Assembly (NCBI GenBank): GCA_030272585.1 | Contig: BSYQ01000003.1 | Span: 5,456,001-5,520,000, forward strand | DNA: 64,000 bases | DNA from: Bryopsis sp. KO-2023 | Lineage: Eukaryota; Chlorophyta; Ulvophyceae; Bryopsidales; Bryopsidaceae | Direction of reading: 5' to 3' | Shown: piece by piece, positions 1 through 11,475 of the stretch | Layout of the letters: each line of letters starts with the position of its first letter | Position numbering within the stretch: position 1 is the first letter of the stretch | The notes under the pieces: model-generated | Databases searched by the model: none | The model's input: the letters and a program-made list of their open reading frames with translations, nothing else | Told to the model about the DNA's origin: nothing | Position numbers and translations under genes: made by a program

Positions 1-3000
1 GTGTTTGTTTTCTTTTCTCTTCATCCTAAGCTTGTTAAGGTGACAAAATGCTTATGGAGAAATACAGTAGAATAAATACCAATCCAATCTATTGATTTCA
101 GTCCAGATTGATGGGACGTCTAAGTGAGTGCGTGGATCTACCTTACTCATACAAGAAGCAAAAGACAAATCACCTTGTGATGGTCAAGTACGTGACTTCT
201 ATTGCAGACAAGGTTTGTGCGATGACCATCCCCCATTTTTCATCCAACCAATCGTCAGCGGTTCTGGCGGGCACCATGAACCCCATAGCATCCAATCCTC
301 TGGTGAGGATTCGTCGAAAGTTTCCAGGAGGGCTTCTTTTCTTGTGAATGTTTCTTATTGCACCGGTGTATCGAATGTGATAGACAAGGTATTTCAGAAA
401 TGCCTGCGAAAAGTAAAAAAAATTGTCAACAATATTTTGTGGTCATGGTTCTTTCTTGGTGAGGTAGTGGTAGTGGAGGAGAAATCTATTGTGATCAACT
501 TCAATTGGAAAAATAAACGAACAAAAAATAAGCCACACTCCCAACAAAAGTTGCATGTACGACCGAAAAAACCCAACCAAAAAAGTTCTAAAAAAATAGA
601 GGATGCCAAATGAAAATCGGTCACTGGCTTGAACAAACAAGCAGCCAAAAGCAGTGTCGATGAAATCTTACAATGGCTGATAAGAGAATGGGCAGCAGAA
701 GCTGAACGATAAAATTGCTCCGGAAGCTCCACTGTGGCCAAATGCAAGATGGCTCCACAGCATCCGTATCAAAATCCAATATCGAGGCAACATCAAAAGC
801 CTTTTGGGGGAAAAGAAAAGGTCAGTCAATCTCCTCATAGCAACATCTTGACTGTGGTTATGCCTATTCATGCAGCCTGGTTGGATCACTTTATCCTACT
901 TTTCTGCTTATCGAACCATAAAACTTCTTCCCAGAGCTTGCCCTCCTATACAAAACAAAGGATGGAAAAAATAACGGATATAAACACAAAAAGCATTGAA
1001 CCTGTAAAACAGAGCCACTCACGCTGACAAGGCTGGACGGCCAATTGAGATCGAGGCTTCCGACAATGCTGACCAGTTGAATTTGATTGAGCACCATCTC
1101 GAAAGTATCCACTCTTGTGGAAACCACCGAATTCACAAAATACCAAACCGACAACAGAAGCACCACGAGGGCCAATGTCGCACCAGTGGATCTGCAAGTG
1201 TAGTCAGTCATAAGAATCAAAACCAGTGGATCTGCAAATACAGTCAGTCATAAGGATCAAAACCGACACAGTTTCAGCAAAAAATGAGGCAGAAACACTC
1301 CTGAACAAGACCCCTGTTTTGCTTACACGCATTTTCTGCATTTCTCCATGGCGGTGAAATATCCATCAGCACAATCTTCGCACAGCCTCCCTTCAAATTT
1401 GGGCTTTCCACTGGAATCGACAGCGCATTCAAACCCTGCTGGGCATTTCTCCACAACGTCGCATTCATGAACCTCCTCTGGTTTTTCCGGATCGGCCCAG
1501 AAGCCTTCCATCGGCACTGGGGTGCTGTTTGACCCATTGCATGTTGCTCCTATTGGACATTTCGTGCAGTTCAGGGGTGCATCGACATCATCGTCCAGCA
1601 GAGCCCAATTGAAGTAGCTTGGTCGACACTGGCATTCATCGATCGAGCTGGCCCCCTGTGCAGGAGTGTATGCATTCTCTGCATAGACCCACATACGCTA
1701 ATCACGTTTCATTCACCGTTGAAAATCGATTGGCGGAACACCCAGGAAAACCTGATCAAAAAAATTGGAAGTCTTCCCTCTTTCTTTTTGCTCAAACCTC
1801 AAAATCCATCCAGAAAAAAAGGGAAAAAATGAAAAACAAAAGGACCTACTTGGACAAGGAACACAGCTGGTGGAATATTCTGTGGCTGTCGAATTTTGCG
1901 AGCAAACTGTGCATTGTGGGCTGTCAGGAAGTTTGCTGACGCTCCCCTTGGGGCAGGGTTTGCAGGGCTCAAATTGATCAGTGGATTTGAATTCTCCGGG
2001 TGCACACACCAAAGGCTTGAAAGGATTCCTAACCGGAAGCGTGAATTGGGCCGACGAGTAAAGGGAAGGGGACACCACTCGAGGAACCAAATCATCCAAC
2101 CCCACCTTTGTTGCATTCCAAGGGAAAAAAATTATGAGCAGGTGACACACTTTTTTATTTGGCGATGAAAAAACTACCTGGAAAAGGCACCACGGCCAGT
2201 GGGACTTTGACTACCATGGACGATTGGTAGCACAGGGAGCAGCTTTTGACACTCACTTGCGTTATAAGGGAGGAATAGCTTCTGCGGATGTTCTGATTGA
2301 ATTTGTTGAACTCTATCGGCCCCAAAATGGAAGTGGGGATGCTCAAGAACCGAAGCGACAGACGAATCCTCTCGTAGCCAGAGTTTTTATAATCTGGGCA
2401 GCTGCAGCAAACGAAGAACATTCCCCAACCCCTTTTAAATTCCTGTTCGTCCTATAGTTTTCAATTGTGAACTGTCCAAGAAGTAGAAACAAGAAACAAA
2501 TGGGAAAAAAAGCACCACACGTGAGGTGATTACACTCTCCTTTTCATTGCCGAATTTTTTAAAAATGCTTCGAACATCAAAAGGTACAATGAATGAGTCT
2601 GATTGACACACAACATATTAGTCCAGACAAGAATTCTGCAAGGAAATAAGTTTCATGGTCCATCAAACATCGGTTTGGGTGATGTGTTTTGGCAAAAGAA
2701 AAGCAGAATGACTGGTACCTTATGCTGCCCTCTTCAAACAGTAATCTGTCAGTATCCCCGTTCGCGCCAGAAATGTCACAGTCCATGAATGCATCTTTGA
2801 TGGCCAACATCAAAACATAAAACGATGCTGCAGCCTCAGGAACCCCATACAGAACATCTCCATCCACACCAATCCTGCACGAAAAAGAAACTTAATAGAC
2901 TAAATTCTGCATGGTTTTACTTCAGAAGCATACCAGAAAATTGCATTCCACGTGTAATATACAACATGCAACAGAGCACCGAACATACTTTTCTGCAAAG

Positions 3001-4465
3001 GTCTGAGGGGTGCCGAAGAAACCATCATCAGCAAATTTCGCTGTGCTGTGGAAGGTTTCGATCCCCATGACCCCCCTGACTCTTTCCCCAAGCTTTTGGA
3101 CGAACGCATTGTTTGCAGGTCCTGAAGTGTAAGCTTGGCCTTTCAGACCGTAGCGCCTCTTCCAAAACCCATTTATGATATTCTCCGTCTCAACTTCACT
3201 TGTGCAGCCTGCATCAGGCAGAAAATTTGTTTTCACCATTTTCGGAAGTGAAATCTCCAACATGAACTGCTCCAGTGAATTATCAGCCAGCAAAACAATC
3301 GACAGTTTGTACTTTATCAGTATTTTCTGCAGCCGTGATCTTTCAAAGTGCATTTTTTTCAACTGAAAACCCACGATACGATTACTCTCCTGACATTGGA
3401 GGGCATCAAATAAATCAGTCAAACAGCAGACAAGACAATCTAATACATACCAATTATGGCTGCTGGTTCCTGGGCAATCATCTCATCAACTATGGACTGC
3501 GCAGTCTCGGGGTCAGCGAGGGCTGCCCCGGTGGACTTATGATTGAACACCACATCGATGGTAGTCAGATTCATGGTTTGAGCGATCACATATTCACATG
3601 CAGCTTTGAAAAACGGCACCGATTCATCATACACCACAGCCACTGTGCCTATGTCCTGGAAGAACACACACAATTGGTGGCAAATGAAGAAACTGTTGAT
3701 TGTACAATTGGACATCTGTTGAACGACAGGGTATTGATCCCATTGGATGCATACATCCGGGTTGGGAGGTTGGAATATATCCTGGGTATGTCAAAATGTG
3801 ACTACGTGCGAGAAGCGAGGGCGTCTGGTTTATCGGGATATACTAGGTCAAAACAACATATGTGGGAATATATATCCTTACGATACGCGCTCGTTCGAAA
3901 TGATTATGAGCACCTCGACGACTAAACCATCCACGAGCTCGAGTGAAGCCTGCTCGTATGGCGGGATCATGGTGAAAAAGTATTCCCAGCGACGCTCGGC
4001 GGCGGCGAACACGTTATCTTCCGCGCAGCAATGCAGCATGACCCTCTTTTTCCGTTCGGCGAATTCCCCACTCCTCAAGGCCAGCTCGGCATCGTATTCG
4101 ACCCCAAACAGGAAATGGACTCCTGTGTCGGCGTTTCTTGTGGTGGAACTCGTGGCGACCAAATCTGAGAGCTGGTCCTCCGTTCGGCTGGGCAAGACCT
4201 CGGTGATCGCCTCGAACGAAAAATTGAATCGAAAATCGCCGCCTTTGCCCAGTGGCATCCCATCCGGGAAGATTCGGGCGAACTCGGACAAGAACAGGCT
4301 GTATCCCCGCAACCTTTCGAAGGACAAGTCGTTGGATGCATTCAACACCAATCCAGTGCGAAACTCGGACGGCGCGGCGACCGTAAGGACACATAGGGTC
4401 GAGAATATGGTCGTCAAAAGCAGGGAAGAGCGCCCCCATGCATATTTCCAGAAATGCACCGCCAT
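1..4465 (-). CDS. receptor-like membrane protein, PBP1/ANF ligand-binding fold plus Cys-rich region (3' end outside window)
   Basis: The start chosen is the ATG at 4465, followed by a hydrophobic signal peptide (about 25 residues, ending near TVAAPSEF). Exons near 4465-3920, 3665-3445, 3290-3000 and 2875-2720 encode a type-I periplasmic-binding-like domain; segments such as DIGTVAVVYDES and EAAASFYVLMLAIKDA fit that fold. Exons near 2420-2160, 2110-1890 and 1678-1327 give a cysteine-rich region with CxxCPxG motifs (GCC2/GCC3 or TNFR-like). The exon 1191-1023 encodes a transmembrane helix (ATLALVVLLLSVWYF), 800-672 another (VQLLLPILLSAI), and 403-174 continues the frame. The last four exons have matching intron phases. 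The order extracellular sensor, Cys-rich stalk, several membrane helices resembles class C receptors and stramenopile or algal receptor-like proteins, but no output domain is visible before the window edge. Ligand unknown. Exon borders upstream of 1678 are approximate. Confidence 0.65.
1183..1262. repeat. two 40-bp tandem copies duplicating a splice acceptor
   Basis: Two copies with a 40-bp period differ at a few positions. Each contains, on the minus strand, TTGCAG followed by ATCCACTGG, that is, the 3' splice site and first bases of the receptor exon 1191-1023. The downstream copy keeps the reading frame. The upstream copy would lead to a stop within ten codons. Confidence 0.9.
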
Positions 4466-6223
4466 CTGGCTGCCAGAAATATCTATTGCAACAGCCCTCA
4501 CATTCGACCACCAGTGAAACGAGGACGAAAACGAGATAGGAGTCGGGCTTGGGAGTGTGTCGTTGTGGTGCGAGAATTACTGATGGGACTGGGCCAGTTC
4601 TTACATGGTTCGTATTGCCAACACAGTGTGTTGGATAGCAAACGTAAAGCGGTGTGTGGATCACCAGCCCACAGGAGCCTCCTGAGGTGAAAACAGAATG
4701 GATGGCAGAAAGTCTGACACAGGAAAGTCACAGCAGCCCAGCCCAACCACGGGCCCAGCCAAAACATGTTTTTGATTTCCATGTGGCTCTGGACTCCGTT
4801 ACGAAGACATTCTCATCCCAATGGGTACAGCAGCCTCTTATTTTTCAATGTTCCAACCGTTTGTCCCTTCTTGAAAGAAGGGTAGACCGTGCCTTTTGCT
4901 CATCGATTGATAGAAGCGAGAAAGCGAGGAACAATCACAAAACACCGGGAAGTTTGTCGTGGTTCGTGTGCGGCAGGGATGTTGGGAAAGAATATTCTTG
5001 TGTGAGTCGTTCCGCTTCATCAACGAAGTAGATTGGATCGATCTGATATGGAAGATGCTGGATCTGAAAGGATAAAACCAGTTGGATGTACAGGGTCGTA
5101 GGAAGTTTTCTGTTCCAAGAAATACCAGACCCCCCCCCCCCAAAAAAAAAACCAACTGAATACTGAAAGAAAAGAGCAAAGTGAGATGGTTGGTTGTACT
5201 TTTCCTTGCCATCCATCCTTCTTCCTCCTCCTAATAACTCCAGGCATTTTTCTGCATTTTTGATCAGACGACCATACAAATTGTCAGAGAAGAAAGGAAA
5301 ACTGAGCCACCAGTGAGGGAAAGGTGCTCCTCAAGTTTGCATTTGGCAAAACCTCCCAAGCTGCCTCAACATCGATGTTCCGCCTGTTGGAGCAAATATC
5401 CATGGAACTGATCCTAGTTTACATATCTCTCCTATTTTGGAGACAGAAAAAAAGAAGCAAGGGAACCTTTCGAATTGTTCGTCACATCCTGCTAAAAATG
5501 ACACTGGATCTCTAAAAATCCATTACCTCCTCCACAACAATGACTTGGGAGGTATCACCCCTCCATAATTTACAGACCGTAATGATACACCTCAAATTTG
5601 ACAAAGATGCAATCCCAAGCAAAGTTGCCACCGCAACACTCCCCGCTTTCGTTGCAACATATATTTCTCGAATCTCAAACTCCCGAAATGCAGCCCCAAA
5701 TCCCCAATCTAATGTCCAAAAATAGATATCATTCCATGTCAAATAGCAGCAAATCTGGGAGGTTGGACAAAAAAAATGCCCTAAAAGACAAAGCAGTCAG
5801 ACAAAACCAACAAAAGAAAAACGAGAAACCAAACGAGGAGTAATAGGAGGTCCCCCCCCCCCCTGTTTGAAATTTTAAAAGTGAAGACTGGCAAACTTAG
5901 CTACATTCACCATTCTTAAACCACATTTTATTGGTAGGGGAAAAACAAATAACACGTAGATACGCTCCTGATTAGTAAGATTTTGGCTCAACGATCCAGC
6001 CTTTACCTAACCCCTCACATAAAGAAAGAGCAACGAAACCTACAATTTCCACCAAGAAAGCAAATCCACAGATTGTAGAGATAAACAAACCATTTTTTTT
6101 TCTTTTTTTCGTCATTCCCCCAACCCCCCCCCCCCCCCAAAAAAAAAAAAAAAAAAAAAAAAAGCCCAAAAAACTATCCCTCACACCGTAACAGAAGAAA
6201 ACACTTTTTTTTGGATTTTTTAT
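4466..6223. other. 1.7-kb stretch between receptor and bZIP; possible unresolved minus-strand exons
   Basis: No complete gene could be assembled here. On the minus strand, 5718-5533 reads as a possible exon (LRCIITVCKLWRGD, with a good GTAATG donor) that could splice at 5495 to a short tail. A segment at 4790-4700 encodes MEIKNMFWLGP, resembling MEIKNMCWYRL in the 14.2-15.4 kb gene. The stretch also holds two composite homopolymers (C12A10 near 5130 and C15A25 near 6124). It could be a decayed or poorly resolved small gene, or only promoter and intergenic sequence. Confidence 0.3.
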
Positions 6224-9200
6224 TCATTCAACTGGCTTGTGTGGGGACCGTCCTCCTTCAAGTTCTGCTGATCCCAGTGCATCCAAATTCAAGACGCCCC
6301 CCTTGGACATCGACAAAGTGTTTGCAAATGCCAAAGCATCCAGGAAATCGGGGTGCCAATGCACAAGCAACTGCGCTGACTGCACAGGGTTCAATATACA
6401 CTGCAACAGTGAGACTTGCAGCTCCATGTAGCTGGCTTGCTCGGCGTGAAGATTTTCCTTTATTTCGTCGAGAAGGGTGTTCAGCATTTGTTCGGCTTTG
6501 TTGCAATCCGCGAAACCCCCGTTCGTGATGCAATCCATTTTTCCACTCACGCTGCGATCGAGGGGACCCCCTTTGTGGTGCGACGGATGGGGAAGCATCA
6601 AAGCCATCGCCTGAGAGGATTCATGTCCAGCAGCATTAGCCCCCACCCCCACCCCCAATCGCTTTAATTCAAATTGAAGATTACTGCCAATTTTTTAAAT
6701 TCAAATCGAGGATTACTTCCAATTTTTTTAATTCAAATTGAGGATTACTGGACATGCCTAGCCTCAATCCAATTTCTCTCTTCGATTCAAATGTAAGGCT
6801 TGGAATACAAAATACGGCAAATATTCAACAAAAGCACAAGGGAAGCCGATGGGCTAAAAAAATTATTGTCAAACTTTAGAAATGACTTTTAAGTCATTTT
6901 TTTTCTGCGAAAAAGTGAGGCTGACCTTCATGTTGAGCTTTTGTCGAGCAGTGTATAGTCTCCTCATTCTTGTCAGGTGATCTGCCCTCATATCCATAAT
7001 GGCCGTCGTTTGCTTTTCATTCAAATTCATCGACTGAATGCAAGGCAGCAGATGCTCCACATGCTGCTTCTTGATTTCGTGGATGTCCCTGTCGACCAGC
7101 TGTTCGCACAATAACCAATGGAAAAAAAAAAACACTCAACACAAACAAGGGATTAAAAAGCATCATCCTGTCAGGGGTACCTAAACAACACACTTATTCC
7201 ACATTTCAAAGAAAATATGACCATGGTTCCTGGGTTTTTTCACTGAGTAGTAGTAGTTTCGATTCTTACCTCTCCAGCTGCAAGGGATGTCAATCGAGCC
7301 GTAGCTTCACAAGCCACCGACACGATTTTCGAAACGAGCTGACGAGACTGCTCAGGAATCTGATCGTCCCCCTTTTCCACTTGATTCGCCTCCAAGAATT
7401 GTTTCAAAGCACGAACTTGAGTGTCCAGCTCTTGCCGTAAGGTGTCCGACGATTTTGGACCTGATATTGTTTCCGAGGATTCTACATTCCAGGGGGGAAA
7501 AAACACAAACAAAAAAACCTCAATATCAGATATCTGACATATCAATATCCGATATCTGACATATCGATGTCAGATATATGTTTTTCTCTTCACTCATTTC
7601 TGAAAGAAATGAGCCCTTTAAATATATGAAAATGTATATTTTAATATTAAAATGTTAATATTCTTTACCTCATGAGCCCTTTTTAACGGAGTAATTTTTC
7701 TATTTTAATATTATCACCTGTGTCCCCGACCCCCTTGAACTGGCTGAAAATCTGTGCTTTCAAAACTCTGACTTCCTCCTGCTGCAGTCCAACCATTTTT
7801 TCGAGAAACTTGTTCCGTCTCACCAATTCAACGTTACGCGATTCAACCTGGGAAAATAAAAAAAGGGGCAAAAACAATTTTTTCAATACAAAAAAATTGA
7901 TAATTTATTGAATTGAGATAAATAATATAAATAATATATATTGTGATTCACAATTCCAGCAAACGCGGGCTCAATTCTAAAAACTCTATACATATCAGAC
8001 CACCGTTTGGAGTTCCATGCTGAACTGAAAGGGACACTAGTACTTTATTTGAAGGGGAGCACAGGGGAAGCTGAGGGGAAGCTGGCCCCTCATGAATTTT
8101 CGCCTCCTTTTTTTAACTACCTGTTCGTAGCTGTTAACTTTGGCTCTCAGTCTTTCAACCTCAGTTTCAAGCTCCGAATGTTTTTGCTTTCTCCTCTCCC
8201 TATTACAGCAACCATTCCTTTTAGTTGTTGCAGATTTTCTTTTTTACTCTGTATTCAGTCCAATGACACCGATTTCAAAACGATCCCTCAAGGAAGCTTC
8301 CTACCACCGGATAACTAACACAACGAAGCATGAAGTCATACGAGACTGACCGGAGAGCATTAATACCTGTATCGCTGCTGCGCAAGTTTATTCATCTCCT
8401 GCTGTTGTGGAGTTCTCAGCCTTTTTTTCTTTTTCGATTCTCCGGATGCCTCGTCCGAAGCAACCGACACTGCAGCCGTTGCTGGGTGAGCATCGAAAGT
8501 GAATCCTTCCAAGGGTAATTCCTGATCCAAGAAGTCCAATGAAAGCTCCATGCTGTGTTCCAGAAAACCAACATAATCAATGGATGTAGATCACCAACCA
8601 TCGGGATTTCTTTGCATTTTTATTGGACTGTTTCTCAAATTGCTCAGTTCTCTTGTTTATCCCCCTCAGAACAGATTTCACGCCCCCGCATGGAATTAAG
8701 CAGTTCCGAAATCGGCTGGGCTCGATTTAGCATCCGTACTGTACGACGCCACGCCGAAACAATGCTCTTGTTTCGCTGCTAAATCAGCACCCTGTGAAAC
8801 AAGGCCGGTTTCGAGCAGAAAAAGAAACGGATTCTGACCTGTCTGTTATCGGCGGAAGAGTTGTTTGTGGCACAGCTCCAGCTGGGGGATAAAGCGTCGG
8901 CGTGGGCTCGTTTCCCCACGCCGGCATCGCCGCTGGAGCGAGTGCGCTGGGGGGTACATACGGGGCATCTGCGCGGAACAGCAAAAAGCATGCATTCGTA
9001 GAGCCGTCACTTTTCACCGAAAAAAGCACAGGAGAAAACGTCACGTCGCGCGCGCACTTTACAGAATCCTACCAGGTCGTGTCCGTCCGCGCAGCTCCTC
9101 TATGTAGGCGTCGAAGAATCCTTCGTTCACCGTGGGGGCGAGGTGCGCATCGACGGCGGACATAGGCTCCCGTGATGAGAACGTCTCCATTTCGCGCAAC

Positions 9201-9328
9201 TCCCGCAGGGTGGCTTCGTCGATGCCGAACGAGGCGGGGGTCCCGGACACGTACGGGGATGACGACGGGTGCATCACGACCGTCTCGATCAGCTCTGCTA
9301 AAGCGGACGACGGCGAACGCAAGGGCAC
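6224..9328 (-). CDS. bZIP transcription factor, 8 exons, 517 aa
   Basis: Exons: 9328-9073, 8968-8839, 8552-8367, 8199-8121, 7847-7718, 7481-7270, 7099-6926, 6610-6224. All introns are GT-AG with matching phases, and the stop is TGA. Residues 1-130 are Pro/Ser/Ala-rich and probably disordered. The basic region (EMNKLAQQRYRERRKQKH, about residues 178-196) carries the bZIP DNA-contact pattern with N, A and R at the expected spacing. Heptad leucines and a coiled coil follow to about residue 260. The C-terminal 250 residues are helical. The last exon (LLQCILNPVQSAQLLVHWHP) resembles the region after the zipper in green-algal bZIP proteins with an ILTPxQ motif. A DNA-binding nuclear regulator; its targets are unknown. 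A shorter protein could begin at the ATG inside exon 3 (8551). Single-family assignment is secure; subgroup is inferred. Confidence 0.88.
6667..6762. repeat. three tandem 32-bp units in bZIP intron 7
   Basis: The units start at 6667, 6699 and 6731 with ATTCAAAT and share GATTACT; a few substitutions separate them. They lie just upstream of the last exon in the sense of transcription. Confidence 0.85.
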
Positions 9329-10023
9329 CTACAGGAGTCGAAAAGGAGGCCTAGATATTGCTTTCGAAATCAAACTGTTGATCACTGCAAGTAACGGTGA
9401 CATAATATCACCTTAGGAAGCTTCCGACAAATTTCCTGTTTGTCGATTTCTCGTAAAACGCAACATTCTACTGGCACCCTTGAGTTCCATCGGGCAGAGA
9501 GGAGTGCTGTAAATTTCAGCAGGAATATGGAAGAAAAAGAAAAACTGGTGGATTTGGATTTTTGTTTTACTTGCGGTTGGCTGGGATTTTTGTCTGTGGC
9601 CGTTGGATTCTGGAAGTCCGAAACTTTCCTGAGAAACCACACACTGTCGAAAGAAAACAACGAAAAACGACACTGTAAGGAAGTTCAGGATCTTACAACA
9701 CCAACTCTGATTGAAATCGATTTTGAAACTGGCGAGTGAGTTCTCGAAATCCCTTCAAAGGATGGGAATTGATGCGACCCGTCTTGCGTGGCCGCAACAA
9801 CCTGCAGCAAAGCGCGGGTGTTTTTTGCCCAACGTCCAATCCACTTCACTGCTGCCAAAGAACAACAGTTCTACCTCTAGTGGGCAGTTGCTGTTTCGAT
9901 CACGCAACTCTGCGCCGCCATATTAGGCAAGCTGCGATCTTCTGGGGAAACCTAGTGCTTAGCCAAGGATTCGGCGCAACGCGCGACGGGGTACTAGCGA
10001 CAAAGGATCTGCCCCGTGTAACG
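9329..10023. other. intergenic region between divergent bZIP and secreted-protein genes
   Basis: This stretch separates the bZIP start (minus strand) from the secreted-protein start (plus strand) and should hold both promoters. Short open frames exist but none shows a signal peptide, domain or plausible splice structure. No recognisable TATA box was confirmed. Confidence 0.5.
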
Positions 10024-11475
10024 ATGAAGTCGACCCTTCAATTGATTCTTTTGTCGGGAGCCTTGTTTTTTCATTGTGCTGAAGCCGCCCGCCACGAATT
10101 TTTCACAATCCATTCGAATGTACGCAGAGGGCCTGGTCGCAGTCTTACGGAGGTAGGATTTGAACGATGGTTCATCTAATTTTGAACCGAATTCCCCGTT
10201 CTGGCAGTCGCGTATGCAAAAGCTTCTTCCTTGTGGATCTTTTTTCCTTTTTCCTTTTTCCATCTAATTTTTAAAACGTATCGCATTGGAATGAAAATCT
10301 CTTGAATTGTATGAATCAGTGTGGAAAGTGGGCCCTTTCTGAACCTTTGTTCATCATCTCTTGCATTTACTGCATTTCCTTTATTTTTATTTTATTTTTA
10401 TTTTTTTTGGGGGGGGATGGTGAAACTGAACGCTGTGGATGAGTTTCTCAATTGCATGTGTGTTCCTTTTTTTTTTTTGTTCCTCCAGCTTGAAGTTCCT
10501 CAAAATTGCGACGGTGAGCATCTCGTACATGTTTGGTGCCTCCTTTCTAAACTCAAACCCTTAAATTGTCCTGTAATTGAAAAAAAGTCCCTTGATTCTG
10601 CTTCTCAGTTTTTAAACTGAACGCCGCTTTTTTCATTGCAGAGCTGTGCAACTCCATGCAGTACCCCACAGAGATAGTCTCAATGGTGGATGCATTCTTG
10701 GTCAGCAGTTGTTTCTTCTATGGAGCGGGTAAGAAGACGCCCCCTTTCTATGAAACAGGTTTACACATGCAATCACCTCCTCCAGACAATATTCCTGGTC
10801 AAAGCTTTTTTCTCCCCACAAACATCAATCTAATTCTGTTTATTTCTAAACAGCTTTTTTTCGGGGGAAAAAGAAACGAAAAATGAAGCACAAATATCGA
10901 GACCTTCCTGTTGGGGGGGGGGGGGGTTCTTATATCCAATATTTATTTATTTATATTTATTAATTTATTTTTTTGGATCAGATAAAGAATGCTGTGATGG
11001 TCTCGAAAGGAGTGGAGGGACTTTTGCAAACGAATGCGAATGGTGAGTGCAGACAGGGTCGAAATGCTTGATGTTCGATATCAATTGTTGTGCAAGCCAA
11101 TAGTGAGGTTTGACCTAAACAACTGCCAGATATGGCAGGCTTGCTGAAGATGCTGCGGAACGCAGTTCTATGAAATGGCCTGGTTTGAGTGGAAAGAACT
11201 GTACAATCCCCGTACAGGCAAACGAAAAGAATGCAGCCATGCAGCTATGTAACGAAAAAATACTTGAGATCCCAAGGAATCTTTACTGTTTATTCTTGTC
11301 GCTATCGAATATTCTTGTTGCTTTCCAGAAAATTTATTTCAGCGATGTTCATGTTTTTTTTGGTACAGCGCTGAGTCCATTTCGTGCAATCTCGATCCTT
11401 TCGATGGCCGATCCGTCTTTTCAGACTGTGGCATTGATTTGCCCGAATGTGGTTTTGGAGTTGCACCGGGTATTA
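10024..11475 (+). CDS. predicted secreted Cys-containing protein, small exons (3' end unresolved)
   Basis: The ATG at 10024 opens a clear signal peptide (STLQLILLSGALFFHCAEA). Exons 10024-10152, 10489-10513, 10642-10728, 10982-11042 and one starting at 11139 join with consistent phases. The mature part is rich in cysteine (ELCNSM, SSCFFYGAGDKECCDG, ANECEW). A further exon near 11385-11470 fits the pattern (SCNLDPFDGRSVFSDCG) if the acceptor at 11384 is used. More distal possible exons occur near 12532-12631 and 12990-13035, so the gene may extend towards 13.5 kb. I recognise no named domain. It is probably extracellular or in the secretory pathway. The 3' end and stop are not determined. Confidence 0.5.
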
